Notes: generated from the sequence alone by a model not told the origin. DNA of 64,000 nt from Streptomyces griseofuscus (GCF_014673495.1 NZ_CP051007.1:124001-188000); one strand, 5' to 3'; positions 52,400-61,801 are shown, counted from the first letter of the stretch. Made by a program: numbers and translations.

Positions 52400-52865
52400 G
52401 GGGATATGTCCTGCACGTTCAACGCGCTGAGGCCCAACCACAGCGGCTCTCGGATGACCGGTACCGGCGGCATCAAGACGTGCGTCGGCGCCCCGGCGGC
52501 CTGCAACAGCGAGTCCGACCTGGTGTTCTACAGAGGTCGAGCCGGCCGCGGTAGGCGGGCGGGGCGACCTCGGCGACTTCTCGCGCATGTGGATGACGGC
52601 GGCGACGTCCCGCCAGTCCCAGTGCGCGTTACCGCTGCGGTCCTCGACGGCGGCGGCAACCTGCGTGAACCACCCCGGTGACCCGAGCGTGGGCTGGCGC
52701 ACCATGACGATCGGCACCCTTGTGAGTTCCGGCGGTCAAGTGGGAAGCGGCGACGCGGAGAGCCCCGTCTTGTTCGTCTCCTGCACGTAGTGGGAAGTTG
52801 GAGGGCCTGCAGCGCTCGCTCCGGCTGCGGGCCCTCCCGCAGGTTCCCCGGGAAAGGATCCGAGC
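52400..52865. other. Unresolved 466-bp region with broken frames
   Basis: Short frames on both strands look partly coding, such as a plus frame near 52406-52545 (TGTGGIKTCVGAPAACNSES) and a minus frame near 52540-52717 (WFTQVAAAVEDRSGNAHWDW), but none is complete or recognised. They are probably fragments of decayed genes. Confidence 0.4.
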
Positions 52866-53615
52866 ATGTCTTCGTCCCCTGACGCGGTGTGGCGGCGCTG
52901 CGCCCATCCCGGTCGTGTCGTGCTGCCCCTGATCGACCAGGAGCCGGGGCAGCAGGCCAGCCGCCACGACAATCTGCGGACGTGGGGTATCGACCCGGGG
53001 GTCGGCGAGCGACTGCTTGAGACCTTCGCGGCCCTGGCCGCGCACGCGGCCCTGAGCGACGCCGCCTCACCCGCGGCAGGAATCGACGCGGTGCCCCTCA
53101 GCGCCGTCGCCTCGGCGGTAACCGGCAAGCGCGACATCGAGTTACTCGCCGGCCTTCCGGAGCGCTTCACCGACGACCGGGACCAACAGGCCGTCAGCCT
53201 CTTCCGCCTCTACGCCTATAAAGGCGGCTCCTTCAGCCGCATGCTCTTTCAGCTGAGCCGCGAACTGCGCCATCCCTCACCGTGCTCGCAGACCGATCAC
53301 CCACGCCATCCCCGACGTGCGCAGACCTCATGCGCCAGGCCGACGACGCCGGTCGTCTGCCTGACTGACCAGCACGAGCCTGGAGGCGGGGGTGCCTGCC
53401 CCCGGTCGCTGACGGTGCGGGGCCGGAGCAGGGCCAGGCCGTGCCCGAGCCGAGGCCGGACGGCGGGTGGTTCTCGCGTTTTCGCAGTTGACGCGGCGGG
53501 ATCCAGCGGAGCCGGAGAGCTGATCGGGGGGCGAAACTCCGCAGGCGGGGCGCGAGCCGATGAGACCGCGGACGGTGCCGGCGGGGCTCTGCCAGTGTCG
53601 TCGGCGCTCACTTGA
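52866..53615 (+). CDS. Hypothetical protein, 3' part probably frameshifted
   Basis: ATG 52866 has AAAGGATCC upstream. The first ~135 residues read naturally (NLRTWGIDPGVGERLLETFA, YAYKGGSFSRMLFQLSRELR) but the rest is Pro/Arg/Gly-rich and unlike protein. In another frame after about 53275 a more natural ending (PTCADLMRQADDAGRLPD) stops at about 53370, so a frameshift is likely. No family recognised. Confidence 0.45.
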   Translation: MSSSPDAVWRRCAHPGRVVLPLIDQEPGQQASRHDNLRTWGIDPGVGERLLETFAALAAHAALSDAASPAAGIDAVPLSAVASAVTGKRDIELLAGLPERFTDDRDQQAVSLFRLYAYKGGSFSRMLFQLSRELRHPSPCSQTDHPRHPRRAQTSCARPTTPVVCLTDQHEPGGGGACPRSLTVRGRSRARPCPSRGRTAGGSRVFAVDAAGSSGAGELIGGRNSAGGARADETADGAGGALPVSSALT

Positions 53616-53626
53616 CCCCATCCGAT

Positions 53627-53643
53627 GTAACAATTACTGTTAC
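53627..53643. promoter_or_regulatory. Operator-like palindrome upstream of the Rrf2 gene
   Basis: GTAACA-ATTAC-TGTTAC, perfect 6-bp arms, 20 nt before the Rrf2 start. Likely autoregulatory operator overlapping the promoter. Confidence 0.7.
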
Positions 53644-53662
53644 GTCCAGGGAGGTGGTCATC

Positions 53663-54094
53663 GTGGCGGGCAACAGCCAGCTCACCGTGGCGGCGCACGC
53701 GCTGGCGTGGATCGAACTGCACCGCAGGATCGGGGACGGAACGGCGACCTCCGAAGGGGTCGCGGGCAGCGTCAACACCAACCCCGTCGTGATCCGGCGG
53801 CTACTCGGGCGGATGCGCGATGCTGGATTGGTGCACTCGCGACGAGGAGCCGACGCGGGATGGGTACTTGCCAGACCGCTGGAGGACATCACCTTGCGGG
53901 ACGTCTACGAGGCGATCGAGCCCTCACCGCTGTTTGCCATGCACCGCTCGGACCCCAACCTCGGCTGTCCGGTCGGTTCCGGTATCCAGCCCGCGATGCG
54001 TCCGGTATACGCCCGTGTCGAGGAAGCCGTTCGCGCTGAGTTGGCCCGGGTCACGTTGGCCGAGGTCCTGCGGGACGTCCTGGCGTCGCGGTAA
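53663..54094 (+). CDS. Rrf2-family transcriptional regulator
   Basis: A 143-residue winged-helix protein of the Rrf2 family: LTVAAHALAWIELHRR, GVAGSVNTNPVVIRRLLGRMRDAGLVHSRRG, ADAGWVLARPLEDITLRDVYEAIE. One Cys (LGCPVG) is left in the region where iron-sulfur members have three, so it is probably not a cluster protein but a YwnA/BadM-like type. GTG 53663 has GGGAGG 8 nt upstream. The SDR gene lies 136 nt downstream. Confidence 0.85.
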   Translation: MAGNSQLTVAAHALAWIELHRRIGDGTATSEGVAGSVNTNPVVIRRLLGRMRDAGLVHSRRGADAGWVLARPLEDITLRDVYEAIEPSPLFAMHRSDPNLGCPVGSGIQPAMRPVYARVEEAVRAELARVTLAEVLRDVLASR

Positions 54095-54210
54095 CCATCG
54101 AATCGCTTCGCGCAAACCCTGGAGGCCGGCTCAGCACGCTGCCGGTGCCCCTCCTGTGCAGGGCTCTGCCGGGTGGCGCCGTCATTCTGGGCCGGCCCCG
54201 ACCCTCTTTA

Positions 54211-54226
54211 TAGAACTGGAGTTCTA
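54211..54226. promoter_or_regulatory. Operator-like palindrome in front of the SDR
   Basis: TAGAACT-GG-AGTTCTA, perfect 7-bp arms, ends 3 nt before the ATG and covers the ribosome binding site. A HxlR/MarR-type or the Rrf2 protein could bind; the sequence differs from the 53627 palindrome. Confidence 0.7.
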
Positions 54227-54229
54227 ACC

Positions 54230-54979
54230 ATGGGGCAGCTTGACGGAAAGACCGCCGTGGTAACCGGTGGCAACAGTGGCATCGGACTGGCCAGCGCCAA
54301 GCGCTTCGCCGCCGAGGGCGCGCATGTATTCATCACCGGGCGACGGCAGGAGGCACTGGACGCCGCACTCGCCGAGATCGGCCCGAACGCCACCGCTGTC
54401 CGCAGCGACATCTCCGATCCGGCCGACATCGACCGGCTCTGGGCCGCCGTCGCCGACCAGGGGCGGCGGGTGGACGTCCTGTTCGCCAACGCGGGCGGCG
54501 GTGAGTTCTCTACCCTGGAGCAAGTCACCGAGCAGCACTTCGACACCACCTTCGACACCAATGTGCGGGGCACCCTCTTCACTGTCCAGAAGGCGTTGCC
54601 GCTGCTGAACGACGGTGCCTCGGTGATCCTCACCGGCTCCACCGCCGCGACCTCCGGTGGCGAGGCGTTCGGCGTCTACGCCGCGTCCAAAGCCGCCATC
54701 CGTTCGTTCTCCCGTACCTGGGCCAACGAGCTCAGGCACCGAGAGATCCGTGTCAACACCCTCGTCCCCGGCCCCATCGAGACACCCGGGAACGCCGGCC
54801 TCGCCCCCGATGCGGACGAGGCGACCAAGCTGTGGGGCTTCTTCGCGAGCCAGGTGCCCCTGGGCCGCATGGGCCGCCCCGATGAGGCAGCCGCCGCGGC
54901 GCTCTTCCTTGCCAGCGACCAGAGCAGCTTCATCACCGGTACGGAACTCTTCGTCGACGGCGGCCTCAACCAAATCTGA
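54230..54979 (+). CDS. Short-chain dehydrogenase/reductase
   Basis: A 249-residue SDR with TGGNSGIG, NAGGG (NNAG variant FANAGGGEF), catalytic Ser in LTGSTAATSG and YAASK. Ending ITGTELFVDGGLNQI is typical. It is controlled by an operator-like palindrome on its start and follows an Rrf2 gene. Such regulator-SDR pairs are common redox or quinone-stress cassettes. Substrate unknown. Confidence 0.9.
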   Translation: MGQLDGKTAVVTGGNSGIGLASAKRFAAEGAHVFITGRRQEALDAALAEIGPNATAVRSDISDPADIDRLWAAVADQGRRVDVLFANAGGGEFSTLEQVTEQHFDTTFDTNVRGTLFTVQKALPLLNDGASVILTGSTAATSGGEAFGVYAASKAAIRSFSRTWANELRHREIRVNTLVPGPIETPGNAGLAPDADEATKLWGFFASQVPLGRMGRPDEAAAAALFLASDQSSFITGTELFVDGGLNQI

Positions 54980-55326
54980 AGCGGGCCTCGGGCCACGAGG
55001 CGCCAGCCGGACAGGAGGTGCTCTCGCCCCTGGTCAGCGAGTTGCACCCGACCGCGGTCGGTACGCACGTACGGTTTGGCCCACCCGAGTCGGCGGTGGG
55101 ACGACGGGCGAGCCGTCAATAGAATGACACGGGCTCCTGACACGGCACTGCCGTGTTAAAGACCGGGCGAGGTTGCCGGTTCGCGCGAAGGGAGTCGGCG
55201 GGCGCGGCGGCCGCAGTCTCCGCCGCCCCGGCTCCCAGCCGTGATCGCCGCCATGCCGCGCCTGCGCCCGGGAGGGTAAACGCGCTGAGGAGCAGGGCCA
55301 GGGCCTGCGCCTCAGCGCGTTCAGCG
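54980..55326. other. Gene-free 347-bp stretch
   Basis: No gene is supported between the SDR and the broken AraC gene. Only GTACGCACGTAC near 55061-55072 shows weak symmetry. Confidence 0.4.
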
Positions 55327-55935
55327 TCACGGTGACCAGCACGGCCCCGAGCTGCTGAATGCGATGCCGGGCCGGGGTGTGCCGGCCGGCTGCGTGGGTG
55401 GGCTCGTCGCAGTGCGCCGATACGCGCTGGGGCTGATGCCGCGGGTTCGTTTGAACGCCGCGCTGAACGCGAACGCGTCGGAGTAGCCCACGGCGCGGGC
55501 GAGTCCGCCGCGAGCGTCATACGCCAGCGGGTGAGATAGGTCAGCGGCGGTTCGCCAACCAGGTCGGTGAACCGCTTCGCCAGCGTGGCCCGCGACACCC
55601 CGGCCCGGCTAGCAAGCGAGGCAACCGGCGCTGCCGGTTCCTCGTGCAGCAGGCGAAGCGCGCCGCCCACCACCGGGTCGCGCCCGGCGGAGTACCGTCG
55701 GGCCGGTCGAAGTACTCGCGCAGCGCGCACACCAGCATCCAGTCCAGCAGCCGGTCGAGGACGACCTGCTGCCCCGGCCTGTCGGCGGCGACCTCGGCTG
55801 CGAGGTGGTCCCACACAGGGTCGGGCCCGCCGCCGGATCCCACGCGCAGTACGACGGGCAGCGCGTCCAGCAGCCTGCGACTGATCTCGCCGCGCACCGG
55901 ATAGGCACCGACGACCAGGGTCGTCGTGCCGTCCC
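55327..55935 (-). pseudogene. Broken AraC-family regulator
   Basis: Three minus-strand frames together spell an AraC regulator with cupin-type N-domain: TTLVVGAYPVRGEISRRLLDAL, then after a shift near 55690 HEEPAAPVASLASRAGVSRATLAKRFTDLVGEPPL, then after another near 55520 ARAVGYSDAFAFSAAFKRTRGISPSAYRR with a stop at 55327. The first ~110 residues are missing. At least two frameshifts plus 5' truncation make it inactive. Related intact regulators often control the adjacent SDR-type gene. Confidence 0.8.
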
Positions 55936-55949
55936 AACCGGTACCGGCG

Positions 55950-56131
55950 TCGTGTTAACCGACGACCGCTGGCAGGAGACGATGCGGTCCTCGTGGCCTG
56001 GCGAGCGGGACCGGCTGTGCGGGCCGTGCGCGAGGGAGGCCGCCGACCGGGCGGAGGAAGCCGAACGCGCGGCGGCCGAAGTGCCGGCGGTGAAGCCGCG
56101 CAGCCGCTTCGGCATCGGGCGCCGCCGGTAG
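55950..56131 (+). pseudogene. 3' fragment of a hypothetical gene
   Basis: The frame ends in a natural-looking charged helix (CGPCAREAADRAEEAERAAAEV, in part) with a basic tail RSRFGIGRRR. The upstream part of the frame overlaps the AraC relic on the other strand and has no start signal. Probably the end of a hypothetical gene joined here by rearrangement. Confidence 0.4.
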
Positions 56132-56185
56132 CCGGCGGCCTCGGAGGCCGGGGTGCTTGTCGGTGGCGGCTGCGAGGCTGGCCGG

Positions 56186-56488
56186 ATGAACGCCGATGAC
56201 GAGCAGCTGCTGCGCGGCCGGGTGTACGGCTGTGACCTCGACGACGCCCACCCCGGCCCGCTGCCGCACCAGACGTACGCCGCGCTGGTCGGCGGTCCGC
56301 TGGACGGACTGCTGCTCGACATCACCGTCTGGTGGCCGGAGGAGGTAGATGACGGCGCGGCCCTGATGACCGAGCTGGGGCGGTGGCCCGGCGGCCGGGC
56401 GCTGTACGATCCGCGCCCCGACGACCCGCGCCCATCGAGAGGCCCGGGTGTGGTGTGCCGCTTCTACTACTCCGGCGACACGCCCTGA
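56186..56488 (+). CDS. Hypothetical protein (100 residues)
   Basis: A small acidic protein: YAALVGGPLDGLLLDITVWW, GGRALYDPRPDDP, CRFYYSGDTP. It looks like a full gene of the actinobacterial orphan type with many aromatic and acidic residues. No family is recognised. It converges with the next gene and overlaps it by 22 nt. Confidence 0.6.
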   Translation: MNADDEQLLRGRVYGCDLDDAHPGPLPHQTYAALVGGPLDGLLLDITVWWPEEVDDGAALMTELGRWPGGRALYDPRPDDPRPSRGPGVVCRFYYSGDTP

Positions 56489-56736
56489 CCCCGGCCGCCG
56501 GCCCCGGCGCCCGGCCTGCCCTCGGTCAGATGGCTGGCGGTGTTCTCGATCCACAGCAGCGCCCACTCGACACCGGAGCGCCACCCAGGCTCCGCGCTGT
56601 CGTACCGGCCCTCGGCATCGGCGCGGATGTTGGCCGCGAGGGCCCGCAGGTCCTTCTGCAATCCCTGCCGCTTGGCCCTGCCCCTGACGCCCTGCCGGCG
56701 CTCGCCCTGCACCGGGCCGCAGGCCGCCCGGCCCAC
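56467..56736 (-). CDS. Small helical hypothetical protein
   Basis: An 89-residue frame with a helical core LQKDLRALAANIRADAEGRY and WRSGVEWALLWIENTASHL, which reads like protein. The first residues are basic. Start codon not certain. No function suggested. Confidence 0.5.
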   Translation of the reverse strand: MGRAACGPVQGERRQGVRGRAKRQGLQKDLRALAANIRADAEGRYDSAEPGWRSGVEWALLWIENTASHLTEGRPGAGAGGRGQGVSPE

Positions 56737-56896
56737 GGCCGGCTCTCAGAGTAGGGACGCGACACGGGCGGGGCAGACCGCTGGGGTCATTCCTGAGGCG
56801 CCGCATGGGAGGCGTCGCATCCGCCGTCTCTTGCCAACCCGCGCGGCGGCACGTGTCGCACGAGGTGGCAGGCATGGAGGCCGGCGAGGCACGGTC

Positions 56897-57883
56897 CTAC
56901 TGCGTATGCGTGGCGGGGGAGCGGAACGCCCTGCGGTAGGCGGTGGGGGTGGTGTTCAGAGCGTTGCGCATGTGTTTGCGCAGGTTTGTCCCGCTGCCGA
57001 GGCCGGCTTTGGTGGCGATGTCGTCCACGGGCAGTTCGGTGGATTCCAGCAGGTGGCGCGCGTGCTTCAGGCGGGCGGAGGTGAGCCAGGCGGCGGGGGA
57101 GAGCCCGGTCTCCTGCCGGAACCGCCGGGTGAACGTCCGCACGCTCATGTGGCACTGCGCCGCGAGGTCCTTGAGGGAGAGCCGCCGGTCGAGGTGCTGC
57201 GTCATCAGCGCCCGTGCGTCGGCTGTCGAGATCCCCGCGTCCTCGCGGACCGGGTGCTCGATGTACTGAGCCTGCCCGCCTTCCCGCATCGGCGCGACGA
57301 CGTTGTACCGGGCCACGCGGTTCGCCACGGAACTGCCATGATCCTCCCGGATCAGGTGCAGGCACAGATCGATGGCCGCCGCACCGCCCGCCGAGGTCAG
57401 AATCCCGCGATCGGCGACGTACAACGGGTTGGTGTCGAGATCGACCGTGGGGAAGAGCCGCCTGAATTGCTGGGCATAACGCCAGTGGGTCGCGGCCCGG
57501 CCGCCGTCCAGCAGGCCGGCCGCCGCGAGGACGAACGAGCCGGTGCACAAGGACACCAGCCGGGCGCGCTGCCGGGCCGCACGCAACGCCTCCGCGACAC
57601 CGGCGTCCACCGCTCCCTTCTCCACCACGTCCGGGCAGCGGGTCCCCGCGACGATCACCGTGTCGGCGTGCTCCAGCAGGGACAGGTCGCCCTGGGGCGT
57701 GACGCCGTACCCGTTCACCGTCGGCACCGGCGAGCCGTCCGGGGACAGGGTGCGTACCTCGTAGGCCGCCTGTCCCGCCCGGGTCTCGACCCCGGCCAGC
57801 ATCTGGGCCGGGATGCTGAGGTCGAAGGCCACCACCGGCGCGAGGGCGAGAACGGCCACATGATGAGGTGTCGCAACGGTCAT
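56897..57883 (-). CDS. GlxA-type AraC regulator with DJ-1/PfpI domain
   Basis: A 328-residue regulator. The N-terminal DJ-1/PfpI-like domain has VAVLALAPVVAFDLSIPAQM and LVSLCTGSFVLAAAGLLDG with Cys in the nucleophile-elbow place; the C-terminal part is an AraC double helix-turn-helix (SLKDLAAQCHMSVRTFTRRF, LPVDDIATKAGLGSGTNLRKHM). ATG 57883 is divergent from the esterase gene, 130 nt away, so it probably regulates it. Confidence 0.92.
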   Translation of the reverse strand: MTVATPHHVAVLALAPVVAFDLSIPAQMLAGVETRAGQAAYEVRTLSPDGSPVPTVNGYGVTPQGDLSLLEHADTVIVAGTRCPDVVEKGAVDAGVAEALRAARQRARLVSLCTGSFVLAAAGLLDGGRAATHWRYAQQFRRLFPTVDLDTNPLYVADRGILTSAGGAAAIDLCLHLIREDHGSSVANRVARYNVVAPMREGGQAQYIEHPVREDAGISTADARALMTQHLDRRLSLKDLAAQCHMSVRTFTRRFRQETGLSPAAWLTSARLKHARHLLESTELPVDDIATKAGLGSGTNLRKHMRNALNTTPTAYRRAFRSPATHTQ

Positions 57884-58013
57884 GGCCCAATAGTTGCAAA
57901 TGGTGGCCCCAGGGCCACTTCTGCGCCGCTGGAGATCGGCAGAGACTGAGGTCAGTTCCGCACACCAGCACCGGGCACGACCCGGTCCGCACCCGGAAGG
58001 TGGCCATCCAGCC

Positions 58014-58955
58014 ATGCCCGTCCCCGCAGTCGACCCCGAGATCCGGACCCTGCTGGAGACCGCCGACACCGGTATCTTCCCCGTCTACGGCCTCGACGCC
58101 GTCCTCGCCGACCCCCAGCGCTACGCACTCCTGCGCGCCTACCCCGACACCCCCGCCGACGACCAGGTCACGGTGCTGGACCTGCACATCCCCGGCCCCG
58201 CAGGAGGAGACCTGCGGCTGCGCGTCTACCGGCCCGACACCACCGAAGTCCTGCCCGTGATCCTCTACATCCACGGCGGCGCCTTCACCTACGGATCCCC
58301 CGAGGCCGAGGAGGGACGCTCCCTGCGCTACGCCCGCGACGCCCGGGCCGTCGTCGTATCCGTCGACTACCGCCTCGCCCCCGAACACCCCTACCCCGCC
58401 GCGGCCGACGACGCCTACGCCGCCCTGCTCTGGATCGCCGCCAACCCAGCCGAACTCGGCGGCGACCGGGCACGCATCGCCGTGGCCGGTGGCAGCGCCG
58501 GCGGCAACATCGCCGCCTCCACCGTGCTGCGCGCCCGCGACCAGGCGGGCCCGCACATCCTCTTCCAGCTGCTGACCTACCCGGGCGTGGACGGCAGCCT
58601 GATCTCCGCATCGGTGCGCGAGTTCACCGACACCCCCGTCCTCAACCGGGGTGCGATGGAACTGGCCTGGCAGTACTACGCCAAGGACACCCACCCCCAC
58701 CCCTACGCCTCCCCGATCCGCGCCACGGACCTTGGCGCACTGCCGCCCACCTACATCGCCGTGGCGGAGATCGACCCACTGCGCGACGAGGGCCGCGACT
58801 ACGCCGCACGCCTGTCCGCCGCCGGCGTCACCACCGAACTCGTCCAAGTACCCGGCGCTGTCCACGGCTTCGACATCCTCTTCCCCTCCGCCCGCATCAG
58901 CGAACGCAGCCTGGCCGACCAAGTACGCGCCCTACACGACGCCCTGCACCCCTGA
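58014..58955 (+). CDS. HSL-family alpha/beta-hydrolase (esterase)
   Basis: A 313-residue carboxylesterase of the hormone-sensitive lipase group. Oxyanion motif YIHGGAF, nucleophile motif AVAGGSAGGN with Ser, Asp in EIDPLRDEG and His in VHGFD are all seen. ATG 58014 has GGAAGG upstream. Divergent from the GlxA-type regulator. It is likely soluble and acts on short acyl esters or lactones. Confidence 0.92.
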   Translation: MPVPAVDPEIRTLLETADTGIFPVYGLDAVLADPQRYALLRAYPDTPADDQVTVLDLHIPGPAGGDLRLRVYRPDTTEVLPVILYIHGGAFTYGSPEAEEGRSLRYARDARAVVVSVDYRLAPEHPYPAAADDAYAALLWIAANPAELGGDRARIAVAGGSAGGNIAASTVLRARDQAGPHILFQLLTYPGVDGSLISASVREFTDTPVLNRGAMELAWQYYAKDTHPHPYASPIRATDLGALPPTYIAVAEIDPLRDEGRDYAARLSAAGVTTELVQVPGAVHGFDILFPSARISERSLADQVRALHDALHP

Positions 58956-58969
58956 TCTGCGGGTTTCAG

Positions 58970-59985
58970 GCCCCGAGCTGATCAGCCTGGGCTGGGTCGT
59001 CACCGCCCGGTCAGCGGCGTGGGACCCAGCCGGTACGCGCTGGCGTGGCGACGCGAGGCCGGACAGCGCCCGCTGGTCCAGCCCCTTCGGCCAGCCGGTC
59101 AGGCAGCCACCGGCGAGTTCGGCCACCCAGGCGCCGTCGCGTATGTCGCTGTCGGGTTCCACGGCCGGCGTCCAGGCCGAGGCCGGCACCTTCAATACGG
59201 CCTGGTGGATGGCGTCGGTGATGGTCATCCCGACCGAGTACGACAGCCACCTCCCACGCCGGGCGAGCCAGGCGACGAACTCGTGGTGCCGCCGCCGGAA
59301 TCGGTACGGATCAAGGTCTGCCGGCCGCGCCGCAACCGCTTGGGCAGCTGGGCCAGGGCCAGGGCCAGCTTGGTGGCCTCAATGTGGTCGGCGGCGGTGT
59401 TGGAACCCGCATTGCCAGGCCGCCGCAGACCCACGACCGGCTCACCGGACCCGCCCCGGCCATGGTCGACGAACCCCATCAGCGGGTGGTGCCCGAACGT
59501 CTTCTTCCAGGTCGCGGCGGCGTCCTGCTTCTCGGAGTGCGCCAGGACGAGGACGCCGTCGATGTCCACGATCACCTGGCCGCCCGCGTCCGGCGCCGCA
59601 TCACCGGCCAAATTCCAGACGTGTTCACGAACTTCGGCCCGGGCCATGCGGAGCGCGGCCAGAACCCGCTTCCCTCCTGCGGCCAGTCGGCCGATCAGGC
59701 GAGAGACTGTCGGATCGGAGGCCACCGGCCCGAACACGGCCGGCTCCGCCCGCAGCATGCCCGCATCGGCCAGGCAGTCCCCGCCAAGCGCTACGGCGAG
59801 CGCGACATCCAGCAAGATCTTGCCCGGATCGTGCACCGCCCGGGCCTTCCGCCACGGCTCAAGTGCCGCCGATATCGCCGTATCCAGACCGGACTTGCGG
59901 ACCGTCTTGACCAGCAGCACCGCACCGGCCTGCGAAACCACTCCGCGACCGCCGCCCTCGACGCGGACACGCGGATTCCAGGTGC
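58970..59985 (-). mobile_element. IS1380-type transposase remnant
   Basis: Minus-strand frames encode LLVKTVRKSGLDTAISAAL, GMLRAEPAVFGPVASDPTVSRL, VIVDIDGVLVLAHSEKQDAA and NTAADHIEATKLALALAQLP, as in IS1380 transposases. A frameshift near 59228 moves the reading to a second frame, which stops at about 58932. The true N-terminus is replaced by IS5-like sequence and the C-terminal third is missing. No terminal inverted repeats were found. Confidence 0.8.
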
Positions 59986-59989
59986 AGCC

Positions 59990-60121
59990 CGACGTGGCCA
60001 CGAAGACGATCGCGGCCAGCACCTCGCGGTCCCCTCGCCGGCGATGCCCTCCCCCTTGCGGGCGAACCGGTGCCGGCGGCACCACCCGCTGGAACAACGT
60101 CCACAACTCTTCCGGCGCCAT
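59990..60121 (-). mobile_element. IS5-type transposase N-terminal fragment
   Basis: The frame start MAPEELWTLFQRVVPPAPVR and EVLAAIVFVATSGCTW match the first ~45 residues of IS5-family transposases, then the frame runs into IS1380 sequence. One element apparently inserted into or deleted into the other. Confidence 0.7.
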
Positions 60122-60186
60122 CGCTCGACAAGCGCAGCAGTCATCACCCCAGACTGCCGCAAGATCACGCCAACTGGAATGACGTC

Positions 60187-60606
60187 TTATCGAGCCTTGT
60201 CATCGGCCTCCATGCGAGCCAGTCGCGCGTCGAGGACCGCATACTCGGTTTCCTGGATGACGGCCAACGCGAATTCGACGGCGGCGGCCGCGTCCGCCTC
60301 CGCCCTGTCGGCCTCGTGCGCAGCGCGAGCGGCGCTGTGTTCGCGCTTGCGGGTCTCGATGTCGCTGCTCACCTTGGCCGTGTGGTTGCGCCAGTTCTGC
60401 TGCATCTCGGCCCACCACTGCGAGATCTTCGCTTCGGCGTCGCGCGCCGACTCTTGGAGTTCGGCGGCTTGTGCCTGGGCGTCTTCGCGGGCCCTGTCGA
60501 CCTCGGCTTGCAACTGCTCGCGGTTCTTGGTTGCGGCCTGGGACACGTGATCTTCGGCAGCCTTGGCCCGCTCGGCGAGGGTAGCGAGGGTGTCTGACAC
60601 GGCCAT
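60187..60606 (-). CDS. Coiled-coil hypothetical protein
   Basis: A 139-residue, strongly charged, almost all-helical protein: LAERAKAAEDHVSQAATKNR, EVDRAREDAQAQAAELQESA, AEAKISQWWAEMQQNWRNHT. A coiled coil spans most of it. No signal peptide. Similar small proteins of unknown job are frequent in Streptomyces. It is complete, with GGAGGGAG upstream of ATG 60606. Confidence 0.75.
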   Translation of the reverse strand: MAVSDTLATLAERAKAAEDHVSQAATKNREQLQAEVDRAREDAQAQAAELQESARDAEAKISQWWAEMQQNWRNHTAKVSSDIETRKREHSAARAAHEADRAEADAAAAVEFALAVIQETEYAVLDARLARMEADDKAR

Positions 60607-60670
60607 CGTGCTGTCTCCCTCCTGGGATGATCGCTTGTTCTCGTCAGAGGATGTGGCTCACTGCTGGAAC

Positions 60671-60961
60671 TCAGTCCCAGTAACCGCCGCCCCAGCCCCA
60701 GCCGCCGTCATCTCCCCAGCCCCCGTGGCCCCAGCCACCGCCGTACCCCCAGCCCCCGTAGCCCCAGCCGTCGTCGCCCCACCCCCAGCCGCCGTCTCCC
60801 CCGCCTCCGCCGCCGTGGTGGTAGGAGACAACGCTCTGGGGTGCAGCGGTGGGGGTGGTGGTAGCTGCGTGGGCGGCTCCGGCCCCGGCCGTGATGGCCA
60901 GGATCGGTACCGAGCAAATCACGATGGCCACTCTCTTGATCCGGGTGCTTTGCGCGCGCAT
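60671..60961 (-). CDS. Gly/Trp-rich secreted small protein
   Basis: A 96-residue precursor. The signal peptide (IKRVAIVICSVPILAITAGA, cleavage after GAAHAA-type site) is followed by ~55 residues of Gly with regular Trp, Asp and Tyr (GWGWGDDGWGYGGWGYGG). It may form a cell-surface film or bind metal or polysaccharide. It is paired with a second Gly-rich precursor 215 nt upstream. Confidence 0.75.
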   Translation of the reverse strand: MRAQSTRIKRVAIVICSVPILAITAGAGAAHAATTTPTAAPQSVVSYHHGGGGGGDGGWGWGDDGWGYGGWGYGGGWGHGGWGDDGGWGWGGGYWD

Positions 60962-61176
60962 GATGCGCCCCTTAGGGTGCTTGGATTTCCGGAAAACTCC
61001 GCGGGCCGTCCGCCCGCGCTCAGAGACTGCGCGTAGGGCGCCGCCCGTCGCACGCGACGACGTCGCGGTCTTGCGGCGGGCGGTCACTTCCTGCAGATTG
61101 CGGGCGTAGGCCCGGCTGGCAGGGCGACCTGCGGCTCCTTCTACCGCAGGCCGCGCTCTGTCAATGTGGGGCCGAA

Positions 61177-61449
61177 TCAGTCTCCGTAGTCGCCACCGCC
61201 GTGGTCACCACCACCGTGGTCGCCACCGCCGTAGTCGCCGCCACCGTGGTCACCACCGCCACCGTGGTCACCACCGCCACCATGGTCACCACCGCCACCG
61301 TGGTCGCTGTGGTACCCGACGGAGACCTGGGGAGCGTGAGCCGGAGCGGATGCGACCGCGGTCCCGGCCGCGCCGATCGCGGCACCGCCGGCCACGAGAA
61401 CGCCTGCCGCCGAAACGGCGACCAGGTGCTTCAGGCGTCGTGCTCGCAT
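61177..61449 (-). CDS. Gly/His/Asp-rich secreted small protein
   Basis: A 90-residue precursor with signal peptide (LKHLVAVSAAGVLVAGGAAI... ending ASA) and a mature part made of GGGGDH/GGGDY repeats after VSVGYHSDHGG. The regular His-Asp spacing suggests metal binding. Related in layout, not in repeat unit, to the 60.7-61.0 kb protein. Confidence 0.75.
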   Translation of the reverse strand: MRARRLKHLVAVSAAGVLVAGGAAIGAAGTAVASAPAHAPQVSVGYHSDHGGGGDHGGGGDHGGGGDHGGGDYGGGDHGGGDHGGGDYGD

Positions 61450-61801
61450 GATCGATACACTTCCAATTCCTTGATCGAGGCGCACGCTGTCAGGCGCGTG
61501 CATTGACCGCGGCCTGTCACGGCTTTCGCTTCGCCATGTACGCGTGGAACATCTGTCGCGGCTCCACATGCCCGCAGGCCGAGCCTCGCGGACCGCGCTG
61601 CGACGGCCGCGTGCTGGGAGGGAATCTGCCGGATCGCGTATGCGCCTCCGTGCCAACCCCTCATGCACCCCACGCTAGTCACCGCATGGGTGATCGCATC
61701 TTGGGCGCAGCACTCGGATTGACACAGGTCATCTCGCAGCCCCCTGTGTCCAGGTACTCGTCCGAGTGCACCACCGAGTACGAAGTTATGTGCACCACTG
61801 A
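61450..61801. other. Intergenic stretch with IS21-like end
   Basis: No gene is supported. Near 61765-61800 GTGCACCAC occurs twice (GAGTGCACCACCGAGTACG, ATGTGCACCACTGATT), like the multiple terminal repeats of IS21 elements, directly beside the istB stop. Confidence 0.5.
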
